NCBI GenBank assembly: GCA_004194705.1
Contig: SADC01000242.1
Location: 1 to 64,000 of the forward strand
From: Ditylenchus dipsaci
Taxonomy: Eukaryota; Nematoda; Chromadorea; Rhabditida; Anguinidae
DNA: 64,000 bases
Direction: 5' to 3'
Shown: positions 31,430 to 42,936 of the stretch, in pieces
Layout: each line of letters opens with the position of its first letter
Position numbering within the stretch: the stretch's first letter is position 1
The notes under the pieces: model-generated
What the model saw: the letters and a program-made list of their open reading frames with translations, nothing else
Told to the model about the DNA's origin: nothing
Database searches by the model: none
Made by a program: the position numbers and the translations under genes

Positions 31430-31520
31430 CTTCAGAGCTGGCGAGTTTTCGCGTTGGCGAGTTCTGGCGTTGGCGAGTCTTTTGCGCTGGCGAGTTTTTT
31501 GTTGGCGAGCTGGTTGCGTC
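31430..31520. repeat. TTGGCGAG tandem array
   Basis: Repeats of GTTGGCGAGT(TCTGGC) run across this interval; an inverse, degenerate relative occurs at 32400-32600. They bracket the GCTCCGG array at 32020-32262 and end just before the broken hAT transposase. Confidence 0.65.
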
Positions 31521-32019
31521 CCAACAAAAAACACTAATAAAACGTCTAATGGCCTCATCACAATCGTAAGTTTTTAGTATTGTATTGTGTTTTTAGTATT
31601 GTGAACACCCTTACGGGGTGTTCACATGTTTGCTTGTTCAGCAGCTTGTATTTTGGCTCCGGTTCGCTTCTGTTTTTTTCGGTTCTTCTTTTTAACATCC
31701 TTTCACAGCTACGGCTGAACGAATTTTGCAGAGAGACCTTCCGCAATGCTTGAGGCATAATCTTCTGGTGGAGATAATCTTTAGCTCTAAAAAACTGAAT
31801 TTTTTCGTATGAGACACGCCAATTTTGTATTTTCAGAACTTTTCTATACACCAAAAAAAAAGCCCTTAAATTTGGCTACTCAAAAAGTTAAGCCGTTTTT
31901 CGTAAATTTGCATTTTTTGCATACTGCTTTGGTACGAAAATGTAGCGACTTCACTCCTCTACGCGTCACTGATTTATTTTAGCATAAATAGTCCAAAAAA
32001 CTTTTCAGGATCTCAATCT

Positions 32020-32262
32020 AGAGAACCAGATCTCCGGCTCTTGCTCCGGGCTCTCAACTTTGAAAAATGTGCTCCGGCTCTGGCTCCGAGCGAACGCCGG
32101 AGCCAGAAAATTATACGTATATACTCGTTATACGCATATAAAATATGAATATATGATTTGAATGTTCTCTGAATATGGCTCCGAGCTATTTTTTTGAAAA
32201 AATTTGTCTGCTCTGGCTCCTGGTCGGAGCCAGAGCAGAGCGAGAGCGAAAGCCGGAGATTT
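32020..32262. repeat. GCTCCGG-type array, second copy
   Basis: Same unit as at 1150-1460, with an inverted half at 32220-32262 (GGAGCCAGAGCAGAGCGAG) and an AT-rich TATACG centre. Confidence 0.75.
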
Positions 32263-32593
32263 ATACATCACTGTTCACAACACGAATGCAAACGTAAATG
32301 CAAATTGTATGCAAATATTTTCAGAGAATATTAAAAGTGCTTTATTGATGACGAGGAGTTCAATGCTAGTGCCGCATGGTGCCGCAAACTTTGAAGCAAA
32401 AAGGGGGACGCAAGCGACTCGCCAACACTAAAAAAAATCGAAAAACTTCGATTAATCACCCCCTTTGCGACCGGCCATAGGGGTTGTAAAATCGAATTTT
32501 TCGTTGGGGAGTTTGACCGTTGGTGAGCTTTGGAGGTGGCGAGATCTGACGTTGGAGTCTTTTACTTGGCGAGTTCTGACGTTGGAAATTCTC

Positions 32594-33577
32594 TTGCGTC
32601 GACAAGTTCATCGGTCGATTTTTGGAAGTGAATGAAGTCGCTGCTAACATAGCGACCAAACGAAAATGGGATGTGCTGACTCATGATGAGATTGAAGTCT
32701 GTAAAATATTTTGGCAAGCTTTATTTTTAATTTAGTTCCTTCGATGTGTCCATCAACTATCAAGCGTCCTCGTCGAAGTGCTTTGCCGCATACAAAGTGA
32801 GAAAAATGTGACGATCAGCAGCTGCCTAGGTTATTTCAAGGCAATGAACGAGGAATTGGGAAAATGAAGGTTTGTCATGTATGGATTATGAAAAAATTCT
32901 GATCAGCATTTATTTGAGGAAGTCCAAGAAACTAGAGACATGGCAGAAACTTTAAGCCTACTTTTGGACAAGCGATTCTCATGGATGGTGGATGCAAGTG
33001 GCCCAGAGTTCGACCCGATTTACTTGATGGCTGCAGCATTAGATCCGAATACAGTGCGACGACTAAGTAAAGTAGAGTTCGAGCATGCTGTGAGGGAACT
33101 GCAACCTTTTGTATGTTAAAATTTTTATGTTTATTTTGCTGGCATTGAAAAATTTAGGTTGATTGGCAGCCATCAGAGGAATCAGAAAATAGTGGATCTA
33201 CGAAAGGCAGTGCGTTGGACCGTCTGCTCGGCGAAATTGATGAAGAGGAAAAACAAAAGCGGCAGGTTGAAACAGGAACTTATTCGGGCGCTGAATCATG
33301 GATCAGTGAGATTTTGAAGCAAGGGATCGCAGTTCAGGCCGCATCCAAAACACCTGTTGATGCGTTGAAGTACTGGACAAATTTGTTGTTTTCGGTTGGT
33401 CTTCATTAATTAGGCAAAAAACTTTACAGATTACCTTAATTATTCTAGGCTACAAGTGCGCCGATCGAGCGTGTATTCTCTCTAGCGGGTCTTGCAACTA
33501 GGAATCAAAGAAATCGGACAGAAATCACTTTGCTGAATTCACAACTCGTAGTGTTCTGCAATCAACTTATCGATTAG
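32594..33577 (+). pseudogene. 5'-truncated hAT transposase
   Basis: Coding segments in order: DKFIGRFLEV...TKRKWDVLTHDEIE (about 32594-32690), FLRCVHQLSSVLVEVLCRI (from about 32733), LLLDKRFSWMVD (from about 32920), VDWQPSEESENSG (from about 33159) and a last exon 33449-33577 giving ATSAPIERVFSLAGLATRNQ, ending at TAG. The last two form the hAT C-terminal dimerisation region. The BED finger and most of the catalytic domain are absent, and no terminal repeats were found. A frame break at 32861-32864 (AAAA) would be fixed by one extra A. It differs clearly from the hAT at 36957-39590, so it is a separate lineage. Confidence 0.85.
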
Positions 33578-34069
33578 TTATTAATGTTGTATCAGTGTTA
33601 AACGTGTCTTTTTGGTTTGAATTTGTCTGTAATTGGATTTGTTTCATGAATAAAAGTGAGATATGAAATAAACCGACTGAAATACTGGCTCTGAAAAATA
33701 AGCCACTTGGGTGGCTAATTTTTTAGTGGAATTGCTAGAGTATTTAAAAACGTTATGGAAATCAATCTTAAATGTTTTTTCAGTAACAAAAGCTTTTTTG
33801 AGGGTTAATAGTTATATCTCTGGGCTGTTTTTTGTGAGAAAGGTTCTGATAGTCGAGAGTGTGGATTATTATAGGTTAAAGTCTAACTGCAGGAAACAAA
33901 AGGAGATTTTTATAACACTCTGTACTTTGATTAACATGGGTAAAGAAGTCTCAAAATATCTAGATTGTCAGATTACAGGATCTTATAATCATGATTCACC
34001 AGAGAAAAGTTTAGTGCTGAAGAATGAAATAAACATAACTGCAGAAATAGAAAGCAAAAACAGAAACCG

Positions 34070-34345
34070 AAAGCTTCTGAAAGCAGTAACCGAAAGCAGA
34101 AACCGAAAATTTCAAAAACCGAACCGAAAGCAGAAACGAAAGTTCAAAAGCAGAAACGAAACCGAAAGTTTCAAAAACCGAAACCGAAAACCGAAACCGA
34201 AAGTTTCAAAAGCAGAAACCGAAACCGAGACCGAAAGTTTCAAAAACCGAAACCGAAAACCGAAACCGAAAGTTTCATGAGCATAAACCGAAACCGAAAA
34301 CCGAATTTCGGTTTCTGCTTCGGTTTGTGGCATTCCGTTTCGGTT
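34070..34345. repeat. CCGAAACCGAAA tandem array
   Basis: Degenerate tandem units of CGAAACCGAAAGTTTCAAAA, with an inverse tail (GGTTTCTGCTTCGGTTT) at 34305-34345 that can fold back. It makes up the last third of the long plus-strand frame beginning near 33711, which I therefore do not call as a gene. Confidence 0.8.
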
Positions 34346-34369
34346 TTTGGAAACACTGGATATAAGCCA

Positions 34370-34735
34370 ATAGCGCCGACTTTTTTTTGCCGTAAAAAAA
34401 ATTTGCCGTAGAAATACTTACTTTTGCCGTAAAAATACTTTTTTTGCCGCAGAAATACTTTTTTGCCGCTAATTTACTTTTTTTCTGCAGCAATTGTGCG
34501 TTCCGCCATCTACTTTTTTTTGCCGTAAAAATACTTTTTTTGCTGCAATTTTTCTTTCCTTTTGCCGCAGAAATACTTTTTTGCCGCTAATTTACATTTT
34601 TCTGCAGCAAATGTGCGTTCCGCCAATCTACTTTTTTCGCCGTAAAAATACTTTTTTTAGCCGTAAATTTTCTTTTTTTGCCGCGAATTTACTTTTTCTG
34701 CCGTAAATTTGCTTTTTTCTGCCGCAACTTTATTC
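34370..34735. repeat. TTGCCGTAAAAATACTTTTT array
   Basis: About 15 degenerate copies of TTTTTGCCG(T/C)A(A/G)AAATAC occur, including two larger direct copies containing GCAGCAATTGTGCGTTCCGCC (34490 and 34605). The inverse motif GGCAAAAAAAAGTA recurs at 36010-36150, 36570-36650 and 55415-55520. Confidence 0.8.
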
Positions 34736-34979
34736 TAATATAAGGAATGTTGTTTTTGAAGTCAAAGACGCTGGATTTATTAATGGAGGCTTTTCAGGTG
34801 AGCATGGACGTTCAAAGAAACACAGTTGTTGTGCGATATACCTAGGTCAACCAAACTAAATCCTTCAGAACGTTTTAATTGATACCAGGATATCTTCAAC
34901 TATCATACCTATTTTTTAAGAACCGGTACATCTATCATCCGTATAAAAATTCAAATTAAACCCCATTTAAAAGTTACTA

Positions 34980-35850
34980 GTTCAGATCTCTCTGGGTGCA
35001 TGCTTTCTGTTTTTCAATATTTTATTTGCGAGTTCGGTATCAAAATGATCCTTAGGCTCTTGGAACACAGGTGGACTATCAGCGGTTACTTAATTATTGA
35101 AGCTAATACCTACTTACGATTTAAAACCTGCTCTTTGTCAAAAAAAATCCACCATTTTTGTTACTCCGGTTTTTGTATCTTATTTATTTTATTCATCTTT
35201 AATCTAGTGATTCCTTCCTTATTTTCGATGTGCTTGCACAGCCCCGGTGCAGCCTAGAACTTTATCCAAGAAAATGTTGCTGCGCAAACAGAAGACTTTT
35301 CGAACCGTTCCTTACCAGAACAAGCCTTCAAAAGCTACTCACATTTCTAAAGTACTTTTGATATAGGAACATTTCCGACATGTTTTTTGCGCAGCTCTAA
35401 CTTTAGAAATTTGCTACCGTCCTTTCAAAAGCCAATAAAATCGGTAAAGCGGCGCTTGTAGCGAATAACCCCCCCCCCCCCAAAATACGACCTTCAAAAA
35501 TTGCTGTAACTACCCTTGCAAACAACAAGTTTAGGCTTAGCCTTAGGCTTGGGGGTAGGCCAGCGTACGGAAGTTGTGACTAATGAAGAGTTTACGCATA
35601 TTTTCCGGAGGGGTATTTTGCTACTAGGGTCGGTGAAGCCATTAAGACGCAAAGTATAAAACTTCAAGGTGGAGTTCTTTTATTTTGACAGTTATTTTCA
35701 GTAAATCGCAAAATTAAGACAGTTTCTGATGATAAAAGAATCATGAAAATCATCTGAATCAATTCATTGATATTTTTAGCCCAAGGACACTATAAGTTCA
35801 ACTCAATCAATGAAAAAACCTAAAGTGTGCACTCAGAGAGATCCGAACCA
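34980..35850. mobile_element. SINE fragment and foldback debris
   Basis: 34990-35160 shows the SINE body (TTTGCGAGTTCGGTATCAAA, CTTGGAACACAG, GACTATCAGC). AGATCTCTCTGGGTGCA at 34984 is matched inversely at about 35830. A half copy of the GCTAGTAGCGAATACCCC family is at 35455-35640. No gene is visible from 35260 to 36680. Confidence 0.5.
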
Positions 35851-36684
35851 GCGACGTTTAGATTAGTTTTAAGTTGAATTTTAAAGATTTCCATGCGAGA
35901 CTAGATACGGACAGTAGATGTGCCCTCCTATTAAGTAAATATTATGCCCACCAGACCATCTCGATACCATTACCCAATAATGGGTTCTGCCATCAAAGAA
36001 CGATTGCGAATGTTGAAAATTTCGCGGCAAAAAAAAGTAAATTGGCGGAAAATTCATTTGCGGCAAAAAAAAGTAAACTTGCGGCAGAAAAAAGTGATTT
36101 GGCGGCAAAAATAAGTATTTCTACGGCAAATTTTTTTCGGACGGATAAAAAGTGCCTTGTTTTTGGCTGAAAAGTGCCTTGTTTTATTCCTTTAGTCACA
36201 GCAGCAAGTGTAGTAGAAATTTTTTCAAAGTGATAACGCCATCACGAAGCCCTCTTCATCTAGTTTCTAACGGCGTATTGTTTGTTGCAACATCTTTTTA
36301 AAATTCAGCACAAAAGGTAAAATTTTGAATCAAATCATTTTTTCGTATTGCTTCATATTTCGAGGCGTCTCTGCTAGTTTGTGCAAAGATGTTGCAACAA
36401 ACAGTACGCTGTTAGAAACCAGAAGAGCAGGACTACATGATAGTATTATCAATTTGAAAAAATGGCAAGTATACTTGCTGCTGTGACTAAAAGAAAAAAC
36501 AAGGCACTTTTCAGCCAAAAACGAGGCACTTTTCATCCAGAACAAGGCAGATATAAGATTTATCCATTTTTTTACGGCAGAAAAAAGTCTTTTTGCGGCA
36601 AAAAAAGTAAACCTGCGGCAAAAAAAAGTATTTTTACGGCAAGAAAAAGGTTAGCCCATCACCATCACTAGGCTCAAGGGTAAA

Positions 36685-36780
36685 AGGACAACTGCCGACC
36701 ATTCTAACTGCCGACCCCAACTGCCGACCATCCCAACTGCCGACCCCCAACTGGCGACCATTCCAACTGCGACCAATTAT
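36685..36780. repeat. AACTGCCGACC tandem array (left)
   Basis: About seven copies of CCAACTGCCGACC(AT). An inverse array of the same unit, with matching flanks (CTCAAG...GGTCAACTGC; AATTATCAAA-like), lies at 42937-43038, making a possible terminal inverted pair 6.3 kb apart. Confidence 0.8.
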
Positions 36781-36904
36781 CAAAGTCTGACCAAAAGACA
36801 ATGTTTTCAGTCGTAGAAAGGACTGAAAAAAATTAATGTACAGAATCGGTTTTTTGTAACAACTTAATCCAAACTGAAGCAGTGTGTGGATACTTTGTGG
36901 GAAC

Positions 36905-36956
36905 ATTCATGTACTCATCGCCTAGGTCACAGGTTCGAATCCCACTGCGTGCACAC
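36905..36956 (+). mobile_element. SINE 5' part, interrupted by the hAT element
   Basis: TACTCATCGCCTAGGTCACA is followed by the B box GGTTCGAATCCCACT, then GCGTGCACAC. The SINE continues after the hAT element at 39591 (GTGCACACCATATTTTTAAA, TTTACAAATTTAGTGTCAAA, GATCCTCAAGC) to about 39800. GTGCACAC is present on both sides as the target duplication. Confidence 0.82.
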
Positions 36957-39590
36957 CAGGGCTGCATCGGATATCCGATATCCGATATCCGGCACTTTTT
37001 GACATCCGATATCCGGTATCCGATATCCGAAAAAATGACCGATTTTCGGATAAAATCGGATAAGAGAGGCTATTTTGAAAAAAAACTTTTGAATAATTTT
37101 TTGAATTTATTTTTAAAAAAAGGGGAAACGAATTCTTTTGCGGTCATATTTACACGATTTTCTCCTGCATTTTATTTGTCTTGTTCTTCCAAGCTTACAT
37201 TTATGGCTTTCAGATGCTTAACGAACGAAAATGGGATGCATTTTTTGAAAGGAACGGAACCATAGCAAAGTGCAGAGCCGAGAGCTGCAATTTTTCCGTT
37301 GATCTCGGGCCGAAGAAGGGAACAAATCAGATGAAGTACCATCTCCAAGGAAAGCATCCAGAATTGTTCAAGCGCCGAGAAGAAGCCAAACAGAATGAGA
37401 AAAATCGTGTGCGAAAACAAGTCAGCTCTCAGCCAATTATTTCGTTCGCCTTCAATTCAGTGCAATCAAATCCTCAGGAGCCTTCCCAAAGCGTACGAAA
37501 ATAGCTATTATTCCCAAAATCAAGGAATCTTTCAGTTGGATTTTTCGTCCTTTTCGTAGTAAAATTCGCCTGCTGTTTTCAGATCAGTGGAATAACACCG
37601 GGCAGAAGACCATCGCTCTCGATCAAGCAATTGCGGAGATGATTTGCGTGGATGCAGCGCCTCTTTCGATCGTAGAAAGAAAGGGATTTCTTCGGCTTCT
37701 TCGTCTTGTCGCTCCACAGTACAAAGTCAAGTAAGACTTTTTTATGTTCTCAAAGCCTTTATGTGTTTCAGGTCGCGATATTTCTACACGCAGACGGAAA
37801 TTCCAAGAATATATACAAAGCTGAAACAAAAGATTATTGCTGATTTGTCAAATGTGCCATTCTTATGCTTCACCTCTGATGCTTGGAGTTCAAAGGACAG
37901 GTAAATTCACGTTTACTAATAAACTTTCGTGTACATATAAGATTTTAGTTCCCATTCGCTAATCTCGTTGACAGCGCATTTTCTGGACGCCAACATGGAC
38001 CCTTCTTGCCTAGTGCTGGCCGCAACTCCGATAAAAAGCCACAAAGCAATCGACCTCTCTGTTTTGCTGTTGGACGTCATCGAAGAATTTCGAATAAGCG
38101 CTGACAAGGTTCACATGCTGCTACGTGACGCTGCACCAAATATAAGCCTCACTGCTCGACTTATGCAAGTTGAATCATTCGACTGTTTTCTTCACAAGCT
38201 TCAATTAGTGTGTTTTATTTTTTTACAAAAATTTACCTAACTCGATCTTTAGTGTGTGAAAGACGGCTTTGCTATTCTTCCTGATTTCAACTTAACGCTG
38301 GAGAACGTGAAAAAGCTAATCCGAAATGTGCGAAAATCGTCGATCAACCGGGAGTATTTAAAAGAACTGCAAGAATCACTCGAACTACCGAAATACGTTT
38401 GATCAAGGTAGTGAAGTAAACTTTAGTCAAGTTTACGTTTTAATTTTAGGCAACAGAAGTTCGGTGGAATTCGACTTATTTCATGCTCGAAAGGTTCCTA
38501 GCCAACAAATCAGCTCTTGCTATATTTACCGCTGAAGTCAAAGGATCACCAAGCTTTTCTCCGATGCAATGGGAATTGATGAGAAAGGTCGTTGAGATGC
38601 TCAAGCCAATCTACAATGTCACAATTGACCTACAATCAAGAAGGGCTACAATCGCTTCAGTGGTCCCAATATTCCGTGCTTTGGTTCATCTTCTCCAAAA
38701 ACCTGGCCTACCTCTTAGCAATGTTTGTGCGGCAATAGCGAATTCTTTGGAAGTGAGGATGTTCGGATGGCGAAACAACAGGTATATTTTTACAATCATT
38801 TTTTTCACGAAATTCGATTTAGGAACCTGTGCTTGGCTACAATGCTTGATCCTCGCTACAAGTTAGCCTATTTTGAAGAGGAAGATCGTCCAATGTATCG
38901 TAGCTGGCTTGAAGAAGTGGGTCTTGAATTAACGCGGGATGTGGAAAGTGAAAGCACTGTTGTCGAATCACTACCGGATACAGGGATAGGCTCTCTTCTG
39001 GAAAGCTTTCTCCTGGTAACATTTTTCTATTAGTATTTATTTTATTTGTGGAAAACTGTTTAGGAACGTAGCAGTCAGCCAGCAGAAGTGCCCATGCAGG
39101 AAAGCGAGCAAAGATCAAAGACAATGGCGGAAGTCGCCGAATATTTTGCTGAGCCAATTCAAAACATTTCACTCGATCCATTCGTCTACTGGCGCTCGAA
39201 AAGAGATAAGTGGCCGGCTCTTTCCTCTCTTGTCCAAAAATATCTGAGTGCACCTCCAGGGTCGACAGAAAGCGAGCGCTTCTTCTCTACGGCAAGTTTT
39301 ATTGTGAACAACCTCAGGAAGTCTTTGTCTCCAGAAAATTTAAAAATGCTGTTATTTCTTCACCATAACCTTTCCGCGTATAACTTCGAATATGATTGTT
39401 AATTGTTTTTTGTGTTGTAAAGAAATTGGCGAAATAAAGTGTTTTACGAGAAAATTTTGAAAATATCCGAAATCCGATATCCGATAACCGATATCCGGCA
39501 CTTTTCGATATCCGATATCCGATCCGATATTTTTGAATATCCGATATCCGATATCCGATCCGGTATTTTTTCATATCCGATGCAGCCCTG
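36957..39590 (+). mobile_element. hAT DNA transposon, 2634 bp, with 8-bp target duplication
   Basis: The terminal inverted repeat CAGGGCTGCATCGGATA is perfect at both ends. GTGCACAC is duplicated exactly at 36949-36956 and 39591-39598. Both subterminal regions are arrays of CCGATATCCGATATCCG, plausible transposase binding sites. The interior encodes a BED-finger hAT transposase. Perfect ends and duplication indicate a recent insertion, into a SINE. Confidence 0.97.
37214..39402 (+). CDS. hAT transposase with BED finger and C-terminal dimerisation domain
   Basis: Exons: 37214-37492, 37583-37730, 37772-37900, 37949-38207, 38253-38396, 38450-38781, 38823-39015, 39064-39402, giving about 607 residues. 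ATG 37214 directly follows a TTTCAG, so an untranslated 5' exon is possible. Order: BED zinc finger (CRAESC ... YHLQGKHPELF, about residues 15-60), AIAEMICVDAAPLSIVERKG, SLTAHFLDANMDPSCLVLAA, RWNSTYFMLERFL, LATMLDPRYKLAYF, DPFVYWRSKRDKWP and the hATC motif PGSTESERFFSTASF. All later junctions join in phase. The first junction needs one extra base, possibly in CCCAAAGC just before the donor, to reach HQWNNTGQK. The third donor is the weak GTTTGATC. No internal stops remain, so it may be functional. Confidence 0.92.
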
Positions 39591-40529
39591 GTGCACACCA
39601 TATTTTTAAACCTTTTCCATATCTTATTTACAAATTTAGTGTCAAAATGATCCTCAAGCTATTATTAATTTAAGAAGATCATTAACGCAGGGTTAAACAG
39701 CTACTGCAGTTGAGTCGCAGGTCAAAGAGTGCTTTTTGTCTAGAATCCATGATTTTGGATTTTTCTTTGATTGGTCGGATTGATATTTGCTGAAATTTTT
39801 CTCCGCAAAGCACATTTCTATAGGCTCTTTCGGAATATCCTACAGAGAAAAAGTATACTTGAGTTAGCATAAAAGTTCAAAAAACATCGAACGATGTGCA
39901 ACTCCATGCCATCCTACTCTTCAAAAATACTCATTTTTGCTTTATTAAACTGTCGAAGTATACTTCTTCTTTTTAAGTAATTTTTCTGTGAAAATATTTG
40001 TATCAGATTTCTTATGAAATTTTGACTCTGGAAAGTCACTAACCCAGGGATCCCATATCTACTTATTTATAAGAATTCTACTTATTTCGGCCCCCGAATC
40101 TTAGTTTTTTTTTCGATTTATTCTAAAATTATTCGAAAGCTACTGATTTTTTTGTACCGAAAATCTGAGTTTTTTGGAAAAATATGCTCCTTTAAACGAA
40201 AAATCTTAGTTTTTGAAAAAATCTACATATTTAAAAAAAAATTATGGGATCCCTGCACTAACCCCTTTTTAGAAGTCATTAAAATACATAAAAAGACAAT
40301 AAAAAGGACAGGAAGACAGAATGTTAACTTAGTTTGTTAACTGTGGTATATCACGCAAACTAAGTTTGCGTACGAATGCAAAGTTTTATAAATTTGTAAC
40401 TTAGGCGAAACCTTAGGCGCAGGGTGGGCCAGTGCCCTTTAAGAGTTCTCAACGCTCAAACATGTTTCTCGGACTACAAAATGTTTTACAAAGAAATGGT
40501 GCGTAGTCGTTTAAGGTTCGAATGGTTTT

Positions 40530-40905
40530 ACCCCTCCAAATTATTCTTTTATCCGCGCAAATCGTAAAAATGAGTATTTTTCGGTGTTTTTATGTCGTAA
40601 AATGTTTTTCTTCTGATCATCATGTAGCCCTAAATCCCTTGTTTCTGATTAGCTATTAACTGACCCCTTCTTGTTGAAAAAATTTGAAAGACGAGTTGTT
40701 TCATAAAAACAGGTGTTTCTCAAATTTTTTTAACAACACGGGGTCAGTTGATAGCTTATCAAAAACTAGAGATTCAGAGCTACATGATGATCAAACGAAA
40801 AAAATTTACGACATAAAACACCGAGAAATACTCATTTTTACGATTTGGGGGATAAATGAATGATTTGGAGGGTAAAAGAATAATTTGGAGGGGGGAAGTA
40901 CTTAC
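40530..40905. mobile_element. Foldback element
   Basis: The arms CCTCCAAATTATTCTTTTAT and AAAATGAGTATTTTTCGGTG are inverted at about 40820-40900. The centre has ATGTAGCCCT / inverse and a GACCCCTT-AACACGGGGTC pair. Confidence 0.75.
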
Positions 40906-40917
40906 AGCCGTCGTTTA

Positions 40918-41072
40918 CCGTATTTCCTCTAATAAGCGCCCCGCTCCAATAAGCGCCCCCCCCCTATTTTTTGACTAAAATTTTGGAGTTAAGGCCATTT
41001 CTGATTGACAATTTCAAAATTTTTAGGGGTTTGAAAAATAAGCGCCCCGGGCGCTTATTAGAGGAAATACGG
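40918..41072. mobile_element. TA-target MITE with CCGTATTTCCTCTAATAAG ends
   Basis: Ends CCGTATTTCCTCTAATAAGC / inverse are flanked by TA (40916-40917, 41073-41074). It includes tandem AATAAGCGCCCC units. It is non-coding. Confidence 0.83.
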
Positions 41073-41205
41073 TAAGTTACTTTGTGCCCGTTTTCGAATT
41101 CTCACCTTCTTTGAATTTTCGTTTGTCTTGCAGTTCGTATACATTTTTTAGTCCCGGCTAGCTTACGCTGGCCTACCCTGAGCCTGAGGCCTAAGCCTAA
41201 GTTAA

Positions 41206-41438
41206 AGGGGCATACTCGTGCGTTAAGGCGCGAACCAGCAGTTTTTTTCGAATTTTTTCGAATCCTTCCATTTTTCAGCCGTTCTGCGTCAAATCTGATG
41301 TAGATGACCTTATACTGCTTTTAAAAACTAGACAGAAAACTTGAAAAATCTAGACGAGAACGAATGTAAAAATTTATCGAAAAAGAAAAGAACTGCTGGT
41401 TCGCGCCTTTTCTCCCCATCGCGCACGATCATCCCCCT
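41206..41438. mobile_element. TTAA-target MITE
   Basis: TTAA flanks both ends. The ends are AGGGGCATACTCGTGCG and inverse GCGCACGATCATCCCCCT, with GGCGCGAACCAGCAG and its inverse inside. Its right portion is included in the tandem duplication described next. Confidence 0.75.
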
Positions 41439-42539
41439 TTAAAAAAATATGAAAAAACATGCATCAAAGGCGCGAATTTAAAAAAAGGGCACAGAGTAAC
41501 TCAAATGCCCCTATGCCCCAGGGTTCCCAGATCTCCTTTTTTTGAGTGAGCGCCTTCGAAATTTCGGCGCTAGTAGCGAATACCCCCCCCCACCCAAGAA
41601 TACGACCTTTTAAAATTGCTGTAACTACCCTTGCAAACAACAAGTTTAGGCTTAGCCCTTAGGCTTGGGGTAGGCCAGCGTACGGAAGTTGTGACTAATG
41701 AAGAGTTTGCGCACATTTTCCGGGGTCTGGGACATAAATTTGGGTACTTTTTACTAAAGTAAAAAAAGTGAAAATCGTTGGGGGGGGGGCGGGGGTGGTT
41801 ATTCGCTACTAGCGTCGATTCTAATATTTCAAAGAAAACTTGACTATGTTTTACTAAAAAAAGCAAACGCTAATTTTGAAGCCGCTTATTAAAAAAAAGA
41901 ATCCTCCCATTTTTCAGCCGTTCTGCGTCAAATCTGATGTAGATGACCTTATACTGCTTTTAAAAACTAGACAGAAAACTTGAAAAATCTAGACGAGAAC
42001 GAATGTAAAAATAATCGAAAAAGAAAAGAACTGCTGGTTCGCGCCTTTTCTCCCCATCGCGCACGATCATCCCCTTTAAAAAAATATGAAAAACATGCAT
42101 CAAAGGCGCGAATTTAAAAAAAGGGCACAGAGTAACTCAAATGCCCCTATGCCCCAGGGTTCCCAGATCTCCTTTTTTTGAGTGAGCGCCTTCGAAATTT
42201 CGGCGCTAGTAGCGAATACCCCCCCCTAAGCATCCGACCTTTAAAAATTGCTGTAACTACCCTTGCAAACAACAAGTTTAGGCTTAGCCCTTAGGCTTGG
42301 GGGTAGGCCAGCGTACGGAAGTTGTGACTAATGAAGAGTTTGCGCACATTTTCCGGGGTCTGGGACATAAATTTGGGTACTTTTTACTAAAGTAAAAAAA
42401 GTGAAAATCGTTGGGGGGGGGGGGTGTGGTTATTCGCTACTAGCGTCGATTCTAATATTTCAAAGAAAACTTGACTATGTTTTACTAAAAAAAGCAAACG
42501 CTAATTTTGAAGCCGCTTATTAAAAAAAAGAAGATCGGG
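41264..42539. repeat. Direct tandem duplication, two copies of about 639 bp
   Basis: TTTTCAGCCGTTCTGCGTCA begins at 41272 and again at 41911, and the two copies match almost base for base over about 630 bp. They differ mainly in homopolymer length and a short C-run-adjacent stretch. Each copy contains CAGGGTTCCCAGATCT and a complete GCTAGTAGCGAATACCCC foldback. Only the second copy is followed by AGATCGGGGAACCCTG, the inverse end. Confidence 0.88.
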
Positions 42540-42575
42540 GAACCCTGCCCTATGCCCAAAGAAATATTCGACATA

Positions 42576-42752
42576 CAGTCGAGTCTCGATTTAACGTACC
42601 CCCAATTTAACGTACCTTCGATTTAACGTACCCCTAGGGCCGGTTCCTCTAATAATAAACTCCGTCAAATTTACCCCCGATATAACGTACCCCTCGATTT
42701 AACGTACCCCTAGGGCCGGTCCCCAGGGGTACGTTAAATCGAGACTCGACTG
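42576..42752. mobile_element. pogo-like MITE, 177 bp
   Basis: The termini are CAGTCGAGTCTCGATTTAAC and inverse, with TA on both sides. Internal CGATTTAACGTACCCC units are tandem. Same family as 26531-26633. Confidence 0.9.
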
Positions 42753-42936
42753 TATTTGATTTTTTGACCTAAAAGGATATACCAGCGTCAGTTAAAGAAA
42801 TTAAAGAAATGTATAAAACCTTACATTTTTACACAAACGCCTACGCAGCATCGAAAAAAGGTGTAGTACCTTTTGAGCATTCGCCTTTCCTCACTCAACA
42901 AAGAAAACCCTTCTTTTGACAGAATTTGTTAATTGG

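Noticed and set aside
33711..34280. 189-codon plus-strand frame
   Set aside because: The start is not ATG, the last third is the CCGAAACCGAAA array, and the rest shows no family resemblance or splice support.
36920..36950. tRNA gene suggested by GGTTCGAATCCC
   Set aside because: No acceptor-stem pairing or A box at the required distance; the same context recurs in other copies, so it is a SINE B box.
37214..39402. Calling the hAT transposase a pseudogene
   Set aside because: All junctions except the first are in phase, no internal stops remain, and the ends and target duplication are perfect; one missing base at a homopolymer is not enough to call decay.
41514..42560. A hAT MITE with CAGGGTTCCC ends
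   Set aside because: The ends are inverse and CTATGCCC-like sequence occurs on both sides, but an 8-bp duplication cannot be placed exactly and the tandem duplication confuses the boundaries.
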